64,000 bases of DNA, taken from Phlebiopsis flavidoalba (lineage: Eukaryota > Basidiomycota > Agaricomycetes > Polyporales > Phanerochaetaceae). The stretch covers positions 1,612,001 through 1,676,000 of the forward strand of contig JAOCPU010000001.1 of the NCBI GenBank assembly GCA_035772785.1, written 5' to 3'. The first letter of the stretch is position 1. Each line of letters opens with the position of its first letter. This document shows positions 22,196 through 34,670 of this stretch, in pieces. The translations under genes and the position numbers were made by a program. The notes beneath the pieces were generated by a model. That model did not search any database. It had not been told where the DNA came from and saw nothing but the letters and a program-made list of their open reading frames with translations.

Positions 22196-24790
22196 TTAGA
22201 TAGCCCTCTCGATGCAGCTCTCAATGTACACCCTCCGGCGACGAAGGGTACTCCTTGAAACACAACCTCGCCCGTTCTCGATGAAACGTGGTTTCGGCTG
22301 CACAAAACACCTTGCGCGGCTGCTTCTTCTGGAGCACGACATCCCGGATCGCGCCCTCCCAGCCGTCGAGCGGCGTCGTGAGCTTCGTGTAGAAGTCGCC
22401 GGCCGCGCCGGCGCCGTCGGCCGTGCTCTTACGCACCTGCAGCTCGACGAGGAGCTTGCCTTGCCGCGGCGCGGCCCTCCTTGAGCACCTTCTCGCGGTC
22501 GACGCGGACGTAGGCGCGTTCTTGAGGGTTCCGTCAGCAGCACGGACCCTCCTCGAGGCGAGCAATGCCAGACTTTGATCAGGTGCTGGGTGATACCACC
22601 GAGACTGGCAGCAAGCCGTTAGAGATGATTGGAATCCGGGTGATAGAAGCTATACGTACCGGGCTTGCATATGTGCCTGACCGTGCTTCTTGGTGGTAGG
22701 GTCGTACAGTACTCCAGCTGTTGCCTTCAAACCTAGAGCCTTGCGCTGCGCCATCAGCAGGAAGGTGATGTATTGGATGTCCTCAATGTCCTTGCGGGTC
22801 GGCTTATACTGTTTAATATTAGTGAAGTCACGAATTTGAGTTATATGCGCTCCATGCAAACCTATGAAGATCTTGAGGATGTTCAGAAGTCGCTAACGAC
22901 TGTGACCAATTGATCAGCATCTAGCGCACTGCACGAGGGATGTGACTTACGGGTACAACGCGACGGTCTCGGCACGGCACTCCTCCATGGACGACGAGAC
23001 AACTCAACAGCTTCTCCGAGGACAGAGCCAGGTGTCTGACCGGGCTTGTACCCATGACGTGCTGGCAGACACAAGCTCAGTTCATCCTCTTCTCCCTTGC
23101 GGCCCTCGTCTGGACTTGGACTTACATGAGGGCTTGCCATAACGGTGAGCGGATTGACGATCTTTTGTCGGGTCAAAGTTCTTGGTGCCATTCCTCACGC
23201 TCCTTCGAACAGCTTTCCGGTTCCAGTGTGGCCGAGAAGTTCGTGGTTAGCCACCTGGAGCTCGAAGGCCCTGCTGTGTCCCACTTATTGTAAAGCGCGC
23301 GACATCATCGGGGTGGATGAAGGTGAGCTCCTCATCTTAAGGCCGGGTCTTAGAAGGAGGGTTATGAGGCAATCACAGTGGCGCAAGGCGACATCAACGT
23401 GTACTGGGCGCCTTGGCTGCGAGGATGTTCTACGCCAATGGTGAGCAAAATGGCGAATACGCTCATGCTCGTGCGACTTACTGCGAGACAGTACACACAT
23501 TCTTGAAGCCAAGTCGACTCCCGACTTCGTAGTAGTTCTGAGAAAACGGTCAGCACAGACGTTTTTACTTTTGAGGCATATCACCCCAACGTACCGGGAT
23601 CTACAGGTATCATGAGCTTCTCAGGAAAAACAGGTCTCGTAGTCGGACTCACGTTGATACCGGCGGGAATACCGCTAGTCGCAACAGTTGACAACCTCAA
23701 AAAGCCGTGAAGTCCCGGCTTTGCGGAAAACATCGACCTCGTAATCCTTGCCCCAGGGAAGGACCTTGATCAGTTCAGGATGCCGTTGTTTACCAAGCAC
23801 TTTCATACTGGGCACTGAGAGCCTGTCGACGATGGCAGTGAAACCCTACCCACTCGGCACGTCCACCGTAAATGGGTCGACGTAAGTCTCAATGAAGCCG
23901 ATTGTAGCTCTCCACAATTTGAGGGGCCAACGTCCTTGACCCAGTGAGTGGACACGCTGACTTGTGGTCGGGAATCGACCCGGTCTCGAAGCTGTAGGGG
24001 CGTTGGTCAGCCGGCCTAGAGTTTCGCCTGAGCAGTGTGGGGCATACGATTTAATGTAACCTTCCAGCATGGCCGCCTGGTGTTCGTTGGCCGCAAATTC
24101 CTTGGCCTGAGGAGACGGGATGGTGAGCACATGGTCTGCCGACGGATCAATTTTAGAGGGCATTAATCTAACCTTTTCCAAAGCAGCCTCGTTCACCTTG
24201 GCCAAAATCCGCGGTGTAGTCGCGTATTTGACGGTCAGCTTACCCTTGTTGTTGCCAACGTCGCGAACTCGTGCGATTTCGGAGCTTGTCTGCACTGATT
24301 GCAACAAGCAGAGTGAAATCAGTGGGGCTGTTCTTCTGAACGCTACGGGGAATGCGTTTAGACATAGGGTATAATTCAGATACATATCGACACGAACCGA
24401 GTGTTTAGAACATCGACACACCAAGCTTCTCTGCAGCAGTTTGCACTGTGCCAGCCACACTCCACATCGGTCGGAGGACTTCTCCAAGGTAGTAGTTGGA
24501 GATTTGTCCCTCTTGACGCTTACCAATGTAGTTGTCTCGAGTCCAGGGAGTTAGTTTTTGGCTATAATGTGTTACTTTGAGCTAGGAGAAAAGTTAGTTA
24601 TAATTCGTTCGTGCCAGCATGCAGCTTACAGTGGTATGCGAATGCCTATACGTAACCTCACTCCCAAAAGGCGCGCAACAGTTTGCTTTGAGTCGGGGTT
24701 AGGGTAGCCAAGAATAGACTTGATGGCAACATACCGCGGCGCAAAAGCAAACTTCGGGATCCAGGGAACGGGCGAGGGCCACTAGGGGTT
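22196..24790 (-). CDS. DPP3: Dipeptidyl peptidase III (frame-disrupted)
   Basis: This is a cytosolic zinc aminopeptidase (family M49) that releases N-terminal dipeptides. On the minus strand: YVA-type residues after FAFAPR near 24745, matching the FGFTKFIPR block; GQISNYYLGE near 24490-24520; NSPTDFTLLVA-like sequence near 24310-24350; EFAANEHQAAMLEGYIKSY near 24045-24100; IGFIETYVDP near 23875-23900; then NHELLGHTGTGKL, whose catalytic HELLGH maps to 23228-23245; YKPGQTPGSVLGE near 23015-23055; EECRAE at 22968-22985, supplying the third zinc ligand; YKPTRKDIEDIQYITFLLMA near 22740-22800; QAHMQAR; KKQPRKVF, KEYPSSPEG and ESCIERAI before the stop at about 22196. The M49 signature pair is complete. 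The first 60-90 residues upstream of 24790 could not be traced, so the start is approximate. Confidence 0.9.
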
Positions 24791-24799
24791 TTGGTAGAA

Positions 24800-26160
24800 G
24801 ACCAAAAGCTTCATGATGAAAGTTCGCGATTGGATGTGGTCTCAAGACCTTGAGAGCCAGTCAAAAGAAACGGAGAATACGAAGTATATGGCACGGAAGA
24901 AATGCAGGGGGAAGATCCCCCTGATAAGGAGAAGACCAAACCCTGCAAGTAGTGTTAGCGTGCAGGATGACACGGAGCAACCTATAACCGCAGTCGTTCG
25001 TCCGAGACAAGCTCAAAAGACTGTTCCTAGTGTAGATGTTTCAGCTAAGGGCGATTCCAAATAAAACCAAGCTTATGCCACCGTTCTTGCCTCCACTGCT
25101 ATGAACGGGTCAGAAATAGTAGTAGCCGTCGCTAACAGATGCTCAGCCGACCCCGGAAATGGGGTGTCATCTATGTCGTCTTGGATGTATCTATCGAGCA
25201 CCTTCCCCCCAAATTGTGGCATACGCTAGCACCGGCCCAACGAGGCACTAGGCCCGACATAAAGTGCGCCGTCACTTCATTCTCCCTAAAAAAATTGAGC
25301 CCTGGGGAAGGATAGCCGTTTTAATAGGTAGAGAATTCCATAGAAAACACACACGAGAGCGAGCCACACCTGAGACTGCGCGATAAGGCCCAGTTATTTT
25401 GCCACACGCCCAGGCTGCAACACTGGGGTGCCGGTCTTGTGTCGCAGGATCCGGCGTTAAAGAAAGCGTTTCCCGTAGTCGAGGGTTCGACCGACGGCCG
25501 GGGGATAGTTCTGAAGCATGTGTTAGGGGGGCAGGTGGGACAGAAGGAGAACGTTGGTGGTTATGCTCTGCAAAAAAAAAAGGTAGGGGTAGAAACAAGA
25601 TGAGCGTGGGTAGGGGGCATGACGATATCGAGGCGGTGTGCGGGGGCGCGGTGCATGCCACCCAACAAGGAGGACCCAAGTGATGGGCTCCCTCGGCGGT
25701 CACGTACAGTTAAGCCGAAGCGCTCCAAAAATATGACTAACTTCGCACCTGGGCGCATTACTGCGTGCCGATCTCCAGATCTAGTAGTAGTAGTGGGAGT
25801 GCTTCGCGAACCACCCGCCTCAACACTCTTTGCCTTGTAACCACCCATCGCATATGTGGGGGACATATTTCTCCAAGTTTCTCAGATCAGAGGTGCCCAA
25901 CCATCTGTTAAAACCGAAGTTCCCGTGAGGCGTGCATTGTGCTCATTAGCATGCGAAGGTAAGTCCCGAAAAATGTTACTAACCGGTTGGGATTCATTGG
26001 CCCAGGTATAGAACCGATGCCGGCGCAGGAGTGAGTTTTTCACAAGTACATGGACGCATAGTCCAAGGTGCGTGGGTCGTCGACGGTAAACATGCAACAC
26101 CAACTGGCTTGTTGATCTTATGGCATTTTTAGAACACACTATCCTAACTTCATCCAGACA
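24800..26160. other. Divergent intergenic region between DPP3 and FHIP
   Basis: It must contain the first exon of DPP3 on the left and the first exon of the FHIP gene on the right, but neither is legible. The open frame at 25272-25703 on the minus strand is low-complexity Pro/Ser/Arg sequence with no motif. The centre, about 25080-25850, is probably a shared promoter region. Confidence 0.4.
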
Positions 26161-26169
26161 TGAACGACA

Positions 26170-29100
26170 ACTTGCTCGTGTGGCATAAAGTCACACCGAT
26201 GTCCCCTTGCACGCTTGCAGAAAGGCCATGGTTTGACGCACTTGTCTGGGAATCCACGCGTATGGAGGAGGTGTCATGGTTGGGGTTGCTAATGCTAGTA
26301 CTACGAGCATGTCCCTAACCGCTATGAATAGCGGTACTAGGAGCTTGTCCTCGGGAGTATCTCCTTAAGAATGGTACCCAGTCCTCGATCTGTTTCGAAG
26401 CTAATGATATTACCTATCTGACTCTTGCCTAGACGTGTTGAATAGGCGGGGGGAACCGGGGGGACTGGTGAAAAAAACTTAGTGAAGGCCGATAGAGCCT
26501 GTGGGTGGTACAGGCAACAGAGAAAAAGAGTTGTCCTGCGTGCTGTACAGAACATGGTCGTTCTGCTAGACGAGCAGCGTTTCCGGTCGTACCACTCTGT
26601 AGTCCATAAGGCGGTCCTTCGCCTTCTCCGGAATTTGCGCTGGCGACGATATACAGGGGACAACAACTCGATGGAAGGACTCGGGTTGTAGGCGCAGCGA
26701 GGACTTCGATGAGGAGTCAGCCATCAGAGTATGAGACAGATCGTACGTCTAAGTCACTCATCTTTCGTCCGACCCTCTTTAATGCGTTACATTAAGTGGG
26801 GTCAACACGTTTCTGTGTATTCTATGCAGCCGAGGAATACGAAACTACCGAGAGCTTCTCATGATATTCTTTCAACGATAAACACTGGTACCAGAAAAAA
26901 GGGGGGTTACCGCACCCGAGCCTCTCTTCTCAGTTGAAGAGGAGGACGAAGAAGAACGAAGAAATCGAAGCCCAGTGGACGAGGTAGAAAGGTAAAATGT
27001 GGAGAAAGGAGAAGACGAGACTATCACTGTAGGAATATCACACAAGTCTTCCGAAAAGCCAGAAGAGCAGCACTTCCACAGAGGAGCTGACTAAGGGGTC
27101 ACCCTCCTCTACGAAGAAAGCAGAGTATGAATTCCTGCTGTTCAACTACTTGCTTCGCTCGTTCATCGGTCTTCGGAAGGGGAGCCCCCCCCCCCCTAGT
27201 TTGTCCCCTAGTACAGGCCAAATCGTCTAAGCGTAAACTTAGCCTCGTGGGAGCGGTTCCAAATACTATTCCTCATGGAATGTCCGGCCATGTCGCTCAT
27301 ATCTCCGATAGATTCCTACGTCCTAGCTTGGCACTAGTGGTGGCCTCACCTCTTCCACATCCACAACCTCGTCACCAACTTCGATCCCACTAACGACGCT
27401 GCCCTCGCTCTCGCGGAGTATATTCTGGGACGGCGACTTCTCAGACGTCTTAGCTGCTGGGGTTGGCCGCTGTTTTACTCCATTCTTCCCACTAAACTGG
27501 AGGTTCGTCCGCCAGTCCAAACAGAGACTCCGTCCGGTATGATCTTAGGGGGGGGAGTTTCCGTCGGGTTTTTCACCGAAGAGCAGAAAGAAAAAGAGGA
27601 GTTGGAACGAGAATCAAAGCGCGCTTCCGGAATGGAAGACTCGTCGAATGTCGACTTTAAGTCACGCCTGGACCATTTCCTGAAATTACTCGAGTTCTTG
27701 CAGGATGTTCTTCGACGTAACGTCGTGCAAGAGTCACCGGACGGTTCCGTAGAGACCCATCAACCCTACTCGGCTCGGCCATCGTACAATCCATCTTGGA
27801 TGCTGTCCGAGAGAGTATTCCTCGAGAATGTCCTTTATCCCTCTATCCTCGAATGCTCAGATGCGGACGGCAGCGCCGTCGCTGTCATGTCTTATATAGA
27901 CAAATCATGATACGTACTCTAGAGGATGGTCAGCTGGGTTTACCTCATCCTGGATTTTCCTCACGAGTGAAGACAACACCGAGGATCTAACTCGATCCCC
28001 GCATGCGCCCCGATCTACCCTAGACCTCACTACATCTGCTGCCCCCTACGACATCCACTCCAATCGTGCAACGAAGATGCGCCGACGAAAGAGTACTGCC
28101 ATGGCGCTATTGGAATTGGAAGCTCCGCGTGCCCGGCAACAGTCTGAGTACTTCACCTCAAATATGGGCCGGTTCAACCCTCAAAGACCTCCTACTCAGT
28201 TCCCTTCGAATCATCATCACCCGAGAGACTGCGACGGCATCCCTACAGCTTCTCACATACGGTGTTTTAAACCAGTACTGCTTATTATCCGTCGAAAAGC
28301 TTCTTGTTGTGATAACACGATCCATACGCAACGAGCTTCCCGCAACCTGCATCGCTTCTACCTAACTCAAGAAGACAAAATCGCACAAATGACAGAAGAC
28401 CCCCCCCCCCCGATGGGACGAGGAGACTTTTGTGGTACCCCTTGAGTGCAGAGGAGGATACCACTGCGGGCGAGCCTTTTACCCGGCCCGAAGCTCCACT
28501 CTTCGTCACAAACCAGGTAGACCACATTCAAAGCTCACCAGAAAGAGATGAATCTCTAATCTCCATCCCTTGTTTCGCAGGTTAAGCAGCGAACTCACAA
28601 TGAGGGGACGCCTTTCAGTAAGGGATCTAACGAACACTACCTCCGTGATGCACTTCTCAATATTGAAGCCCTAGGCAGTGCTTCAATGGGGACCTAGATC
28701 TGAAGGAACGCGCGAGAAATTGAAGCATTCGTTTAAACCCCAGCGACCCCTATGCTTGCTTCAGCTGCTGCGGAATCATTGCGACGGTTCTTTGGAAAAC
28801 ACCACCGGAACTCAACATGTCTCTGACTGGAGTTCTATCGACGCTCGCTATTGTCGTGCCCCGATAGACTCGCTTGCCGGGTGTTAACGTATGCCGGCCA
28901 GCAAGAAAAAGAATCCCCGCCGACGATGAGCTCTTTTCGTCCTCAAGTGGTGTTACAAGGACGTACGCGTGGACCGGACCACGACAGGTTACGATAGACT
29001 GGCGAGTCGAGCATGAGCTCGCATCCCCGCGCTCGCTCGCCCATCACCCCTCCCCGACCTGGACAATCGCCCCCGTCCGGTTGTCTTTATTATCCTTGAC

Positions 29101-29751
29101 GGTCTTGTAGCCCAACTTGAACGATTACCGACATCTCGTCGATGACTTGATCAACTTCCTTCAAGAGCGTCGCAAGGCCTTCTCTTCTCTGAGAACCTCA
29201 CCGACGCGCTAACCCTCGCACTCGATTTCGAGTCAAACGTTTGTCTCACGAAACTCGTTTCGCCTTCCCCTTCTACCGAGACACAACGACCGAAGCCGAA
29301 GAGCAAACCCTCAGCATTCGTTTCCTTCCTCACACCCAAGAAGCGATCTTCGAAACAGAGCTCCATTGACACAACGACGCCCCCGCACGAGGCACAAGAG
29401 TCTTGACGGCAGTCCATTCACACACCGCATTATCAGAAGACGGGCGCCATTGTTGTCGAACGTATCTGGCGCCTGCGCCGGCCGACGGACCGGGGACGCC
29501 TTCTCAGCCAAAGAAATGGAGTACAGACGAGATGGACGTGTTGGCGTCATCCGGGCAGTGGGGGGAAAGTACGTATGCACAAGAGCAACCGCAAACAGAA
29601 GAACCACAAGACAGTCAGCCAAGGGTGGTACATGTGACGCTGTCACAGGTGCTGGACAACGTGGTTATCTTGGAAGAGTGCATGAAGGAGCTGGTAGCTA
29701 TCATACATGCACGGAGGAGCTTGGGTATTGGACGGCGTGAGATACTTATGA
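26170..29751 (+). CDS. FHIP/RAI16-like subunit of the FTS-Hook-FHIP complex (frame-disrupted)
   Basis: FHIP proteins link the dynein adaptor Hook to early endosomes or other vesicles. The plus strand reads VWESTRMEE near 26247-26275, EYLLKNGTQS, then LRAVQNMVVLLDEQ near 26535-26580 and VVHKAVLRLLRN, EFLLFNYLLRFVHR near 27130-27170, YILGRRLLR/DGDFSDVL mixture near 27420-27450, FKSRLDHFLKLLEFLQDVLR near 27658-27720, ILDAVRESI and FLENVLYPSILECSDADGSA near 27820-27880, RRRKSTAMALLELEAPRARQ near 28082-28140, STLKDLLLSSLR near 28172-28210, PTPPPP-rich linkers, ALDFESNV, and the C-terminal VILEECMKELVAIIHARRSL near 29665-29725 with DGVRYL and the stop at 29749-29751. Order and content fit fungal FHIP of about 1,000 residues. 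The N-terminus upstream of 26170 is not traced. Frame changes are frequent. Confidence 0.85.
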
Positions 29752-29906
29752 TGATTGGACTTTTAACCCGCGAATGAGAATCGTTCACCACTGTACAAAG
29801 CTTGGATAATCGGACATGATGCAGCGAAAAATCATATTTGGAACCTGATCAAAAAAACACCGCAGACCCGCCTCCTATGTGCGCATACGTTCACCGTCGG
29901 CATCAC

Positions 29907-30338
29907 CTAGATGGTGACGGGGACACAGCCAATACCAAATACCACCAACCTGACGATTGGATAAGGATCCTTGCGCGGTACAACAATCAAGAAGAAATTA
30001 CTCACAACACTGTTGGAGCACGAGACGGTGGTTCCGCTGCACTCAGAGCCAGAGCCGACCCCAACAACACTGATGGGGCTGCAGTCAAGGCCCAGAAGGA
30101 CGTTGAGGTCGTCCAGAACGATGCCAAGGGAGTCCAAGGATTTTGGTAGCGGACGCCGAGCTGGCCTGCATATCGTTCCGTCAGAGCTCGATTACTGTCA
30201 CCGTACTACTCTGACTACACATACAGGAATGGTGCTTTCGCAGCACTCAGTGGTGGCGCGAGCAACAATGGGGGCAGGTGTGGCGGCCGCAAGAAGGGGC
30301 AGGGCAAGGGTGGAGATGGCAGCGAGACGAGAGAACAT
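29907..30338 (-). CDS. Class I hydrophobin (frame-disrupted)
   Basis: This is a small secreted protein that self-assembles at air-water interfaces and coats aerial hyphae. ATG at 30336-30338 starts MFSRLAAISTLALPLLAAAT, a clear signal peptide, then ATTECCESTIP. An intron GTATGT..ATGCAG follows. Exon 2 reads ASSASATKILGL, then LGIVLDDLNVLLGLDCSPIS after one extra C, VVGVGSGSECSG, TTVSCSNSV, then an intron GTGAGT..CGTCAG of about 56 bases, and a last exon FGIGCVPVTI with the stop at 29907-29909. Of the eight expected cysteines I see CC, C, C, one of the second CC pair, and the final C. The first Cys before ECC and one of the second pair are not visible, which may be base errors. A TATA box lies upstream. 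Confidence 0.88.
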
Positions 30339-30415
30339 CTTGGTAAAGTTGCAAAGGCTGGTAACTCGGAGGTGAGAGGGCTGTTTGCTGAAGAGCCCCG
30401 TCCCATAACCTCCCG

Positions 30416-30424
30416 CCTTTTATA
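30416..30424 (-). promoter_or_regulatory. TATA box of the hydrophobin gene
   Basis: TATAAAAGG on the minus strand, about 80 bases before the hydrophobin ATG. The consensus match and the spacing fit a strongly expressed, developmentally regulated gene such as a hydrophobin. Confidence 0.65.
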
Positions 30425-32350
30425 CCATGGGCTCGGACGTCTAGGCATCTCGGTTTGTCAAAATATCGTACCAGATACTATCACCGCATACCTAGATAGA
30501 ACGTTATGCAGGCATGACGCAGCCGTCGTTCTTTCCGCGTCTGCCTATAAGATTTGTTCTCGGAGAAGAGAAAGTTTAGTGCGTATTTTGAGACTTTTTA
30601 CGACGTTGGTAAAATATGGAAACCAGGCATGAGGGTGGTTCGCACGTATTGCCCTGAGCTGAGTATGAAAGTGGAGTCTCAGTAGCCAGCTGAGCTGATC
30701 GCCCTGTCCATGTCATGCAAAGCGCAAAGCATCTATGAGACGAGAGGGGACCTGGCGGGCATTCTGTGCAATATGTCATAGGGGTTTTAATGCTGGCATC
30801 CAACGAGTCGACATCTCAGCGCCACAAAGCCTCTGTGAGGAAGAGGTCTATGAGCTTGAGCTGAGCTTGTAGTATGAAAAGCACGTTGAGAAAGCATTGC
30901 ATCACACCTATGCGCAACAGCTGTCAAATATGGGAAATCCGGACTTGAATACTCGGCCATGCTGGCATAGCGCGGTCATCACACACGCGTGAGACCCTCC
31001 AAGGTCGTTGACAGGCAAAATGTATCATGTTGATGAAATTAACCGTATGAGCTGTATGGCTGAGCTGAATAGTTTAATCGTTTGCACGAGGGCGATCCCC
31101 GAGTCCAAGGCACCTCGCACTTGGACAGACCAGAAGTGACGTGGTTCAAATGACCAGTAGTTGACTCTTGGTACAATGACGATACCGATGATGTCGCGGC
31201 ATTATATGTCGCATTTGTAGAGTTTTGCACATATGGGCCTACCAGGTTATGAGCGGCAAAATCATGTCCGGGTGACTCGAGATTACTCCGAAAGAACTGG
31301 AGTCGACATTTTTATTGCCAAACGGTTCTAGAAACGAGGGCAGATTAGTGTCGGAGTACGACTACAGTCTTGAAACGATTGGGTGCCTTTCAAGCTTCAT
31401 ATCAATGAAATTCCCAACCACTTTATCCTGTCGTGAAGGCTACAAGCGGAGCCATTTGTCGTATGCGGAACAACGTCGAAACGGCCGCGAGCCACAGGCA
31501 ATGTTGTACAGGAAGTCGTAACAGCCCGGTGAGTATCCCGTAATAGGCAGTAGTGTGTCTGGTTTAGGAAACGTCGTCGAAGCAGGACAGCCGTCGATCG
31601 CAGACGCGCCATGTTATGATTCTCGTTCAACAGAATAACGTGACGGGGTCTTGTCAGCCGCAAAACGGGCCTTAAATACGAGACGCTCCGGGGTGCTGGT
31701 GAGCGCGCTAGTCGCCTCTCCCACCTGCCACCCTCACCACCAGTCCGCCGTCCCTTCCTTCCATCGGGCTACAAGTGAGTGTTACAGCTAATAGCGCACA
31801 CGGGGGAAGATTTACATCACAGAGTATACAATACTACCTCAAGGTCTTCAAGGCACCAGCCAGCAAGTTGGCAGCTATTCAGCGGCATGTTTCAGCGGTT
31901 GACTCGCGAACTGTCGCGCATGTAGAGCGCGAGACATACCAGTATCCACATGGTTCTTGTGCGTCGTGCTCTGTATGTTACGTGCCTACTATGGCCTATA
32001 CCTTGTGCTTCAGCCCCACTGCTGGGCCTGTGCTTGTTCTATAATAATAAAAGGTACGGGCGTTTCCGGGGGGAGGGTGAAACGACGCCTTCATGGACGT
32101 TTCTCCTGCGCGCGGACCTTTTCGTGGTCGCGTGCCGGATAAGTACCTTCGGGAGTCTACCTCCATCGAAGAGAAACCAACACGCGGACGCGCCTTAATC
32201 GATCGCATCCATCTATTCGGGATATATACGAACGTGACTATAGGAGCTGGTAGATTATATAGAAACATATGGGGGTAGAAGCGTAGACGAGTAACAACAT
32301 ATAATATACAATAAAAACTAACAACAACAGGAATAAGTGGGACTACCGAA
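30425..32350. other. About 1.9 kb without a recognised gene
   Basis: The left part is the upstream region of the hydrophobin. The plus-strand frames at 31315-31521 and 31775-32270 and their minus-strand shadows show no family motif. A TATA-like ccttaaatac near 31671 precedes the 31775 frame, which could be a small unannotated gene, but I cannot support a product. Confidence 0.35.
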
Positions 32351-33554
32351 TTAGACGGGCTCCCTTTTGCCTAGCATTTCGGTCTTCGGCGCGGCGCCAG
32401 CGTCAGCCTGTGGCCCGAGGCCGTGAGACCCCGACGTCGAAGGGAAAAGCTTGGCCTGCAGTCTCTCAAACTCCTCATCGTCAAATTTCCGGATGGGTGG
32501 ACGTGGCGCTTGCGCCCTTCTTCGTTTTCTTTTCGCGGTGACGAGGATGCTTGCTGAACTTCTTCATCCTCAGCCTTACCACGTTTCTTTTTATTCTTTC
32601 CCTTGAGTAGCGGCAGGTTCTGCGTACTTCTCAGCGAGGTTGTCAGACGAAGAAAGCTGTCCATGTTCTTCCGTTTCTTCAGGATGAGAGCTTGTAAGGC
32701 AGACAGTGTCTTCCTCCTCCTCCTTCTCCTCGCCCTTCTTCGCCTTCCCTTTCCCTTTAGGCTTCTTTGTAGTAGCCTTTCCACTGCCGTAGAACTCATG
32801 GGGCCCCACACGCCGAGCTCTTTCGCCATCTCCTCAGCTTCTCCAGCCTCCTTCTCGCTCTGCTTCTTACGCACTAGCTTTGCTTTCTCATCGTTGACGC
32901 TCTTCTCCCACGTCTTGAGAGAGGGAAGGTCGCCTTCTTGTTATGAGTTTGGATATGATAAACTATAGAGGTGGCGTGCTTCGTCGTCGAATGTGGAGTG
33001 CGGAATATGTTGCATTTATGGTATCAATCGAGCCCCCTCGTGTTCGTAGGTATGCAGCTTTCAAGTCCTCGACTTCTTCCGCTGAGCCTACGCGACGTGT
33101 CAGCGTGTGTTCACATTCACAATACGGTGCAGATCCGAGCGCAGGCACCTTGGATATCTTTATTTCAGCTCGTCCAACTTCTCCCTTGTCACCCTTTCGA
33201 ACAGCTTCCTCAAAGTAAGCTTCCCAGCCGTCTTCACCCACGCCAAAGTCCAGTCCCTCGTCTGTGTCTTTCCGGTCTTGTCATATCTCTCCCGTCGCTT
33301 CTAGATCTCCGAGTACAGCATATGCAAAGCCAATCTGCTGGAATTTCGACGCGGCCGAAGCCTTCGCATCCTCGCCCCTGGCCGTCCTGTTTTTGTCCGG
33401 GTGTGTATGAGGGCGAGTTTTGCGATAGGCCTTCTTAACATCGTCCTGCAGTAGCTTCGGAAGTAAGGGATAATACAAGCGTAGAGATCTACGCTATCTG
33501 GGTCTTGGTCGGGAAATAAGAACTGGGAGATGTGGGTCTGGTCTGGTCGTCCAT
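32351..33554 (-). CDS. DNAJC9-like J-domain protein (frame-disrupted)
   Basis: An Hsp70 co-chaperone. In animals DNAJC9 is nuclear and also a histone H3-H4 chaperone. ATG at 33552-33554 starts MDDQTRPTS, then DPDSVDLYA after a frame change. The J domain has DDVKKAYRK and the catalytic HPD at about 33395-33403, followed by KFQQIGFAYAVLGD. Downstream: DGWEAYFEE near 33215-33235, SAEEVEDLKAAYLRTRG near 33030-33085, MAKELGVW near 32810-32835, NMDSFLRLT near 32640-32670 with the alternate frame NLAEKYAEPA, and a Lys-rich tail KGKNKKKRGKAED. The DWEAY, EEELADIKQAYL and AKY blocks are those of DNAJC9. The chosen stop TAA at 32351-32353 follows a short Ala/Lys-rich end. Start and stop are clear, but the middle contains several indels. 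Confidence 0.87.
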
Positions 33555-33803
33555 CGGTCGTGGCTCTGTGTGAGACGCGTCGGTCACATTGCGCGCCGAA
33601 CGCTTCCCTCTGTCACGAATCACGTCGGCATCGTGACAGTGGCGCGCTTTCCGCCTGGCGACCGTCACGCCGTTCGGGCGCGGGTGTTCGAGGGAACTTC
33701 GGCCATACACCTACCGTGCCTGGGGAGATGAAAGACATTGATGCATCCGGTCTCAGTCAGTCGTTTTTTTTCCATCTTTTTTTGAACTCTTCATTCGTAC
33801 ACG
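33555..33803. promoter_or_regulatory. Divergent promoter region, DNAJC9 and secreted-protein gene
   Basis: Two start codons face away from each other across about 250 bases. Pyrimidine-rich stretches (cgttttttttccatctttttttg near 33763-33785) lie just before the plus-strand ATG at 33804, as is common in fungal core promoters. No TATA consensus is seen. Confidence 0.45.
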
Positions 33804-34670
33804 ATGTTCACCACGCTCGCTTTTACAGTCGCTCTTTTTGTCCCTTGCCTCGTCTGCACAGGCCCAGGTGGTCGTCAATATGGGCAAATATTCACCAATG
33901 GTCTAGCCTATAGTGGATGCGCCCCAACCGGAACGTATGTTTCTTCTACTCATACGACTCCCCTTGTGCAACGTCTCATTAGCTACGTAGCACTCTACAT
34001 GCTGGCGCGACGCAAAGCGTAGCCATCGACATCAGCGGAGATGGTCACCTCCCAATGTCATCTTCCGACCCGCGGATTCCACCTCGGACACGCATTTTGA
34101 TAGCCTCGAAGTACCTACCTGGTTTCCTATGCGACCTCTTTCAACCTCACGGTCTCCTCCGGGACCTGGACTCCTCACACAGGAGAGTCGGGGGGAGTAC
34201 CGTGTGAAGCACATCAACTGGCAACATCGAATCTTGCATTCCATCGGGCAATTACAATGTGAGGTTATTCTTGCACTACATACAGAATATGATTTTGACC
34301 ACTATAATTCAGCTCACATTTTACGAAGCGTCGCACATCAATCAACAGCCTTTCTTCGTCATAAACGCCTCTACCGTGCGTGACGCTCACCGCTAATCGA
34401 GTAGAAACAACAACTCACGTGTCGCATTTGTTCAACCAGTATTGAGATCCAGACACACCACAATCGGGCGGAAATTGTGCCAACGGCATCAACCCGATTC
34501 AGGCATTCCCGCAGGCCCAGTCAGCCCCGTCTCATAGCCCCTGGCTGAATGCGAATAACTCCACGTCAAATGTGCAGTACCCGAGCACGGATGCAGCTGT
34601 GGGATTAATGCCGTCGCTGCCCCTGTCCCTCATCGCTCCATTCGTCTATGCTCTATATTTTTTGCTCAAT
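33804..34670 (+). CDS. Secreted protein of unknown function with signal peptide (frame-disrupted)
   Basis: The ATG at 33804 opens MFTTLAFTVALFVPCLV, a good signal peptide. Following the best frame at each point gives AIDISGDGHLP near 34025-34055, FDSLEV, VSYATSFNLTVSSGT near 34117-34160, GLLTQES near 34170-34190, KHINWQHR near 34207-34230, SGNYNV-type residues, FYEASHINQQPFFVINAST near 34320-34375, a GNCANGINPIQAFPQAQ stretch near 34475-34520, and NNSTSNVQYPSTDAAVG near 34555-34605. A hydrophobic segment, LMPSLPLSLIAPFVY, lies close to the end and could be a GPI signal. It resembles a group of basidiomycete secreted proteins that lack a known function. I do not know a family name, and the 3' end is approximate. 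Confidence 0.5.

Noticed and set aside
25475..25510. Possible tRNA T-arm gagggttcgaccgac
   Set aside because: The stem does not pair in the right register, and no D-arm or anticodon arm is found upstream.
32603..32968. Plus-strand frame rich in Phe, Leu and Ser that looks like membrane protein
   Set aside because: It is antisense to the Lys/Glu-rich C-terminal part of the DNAJC9-like gene.
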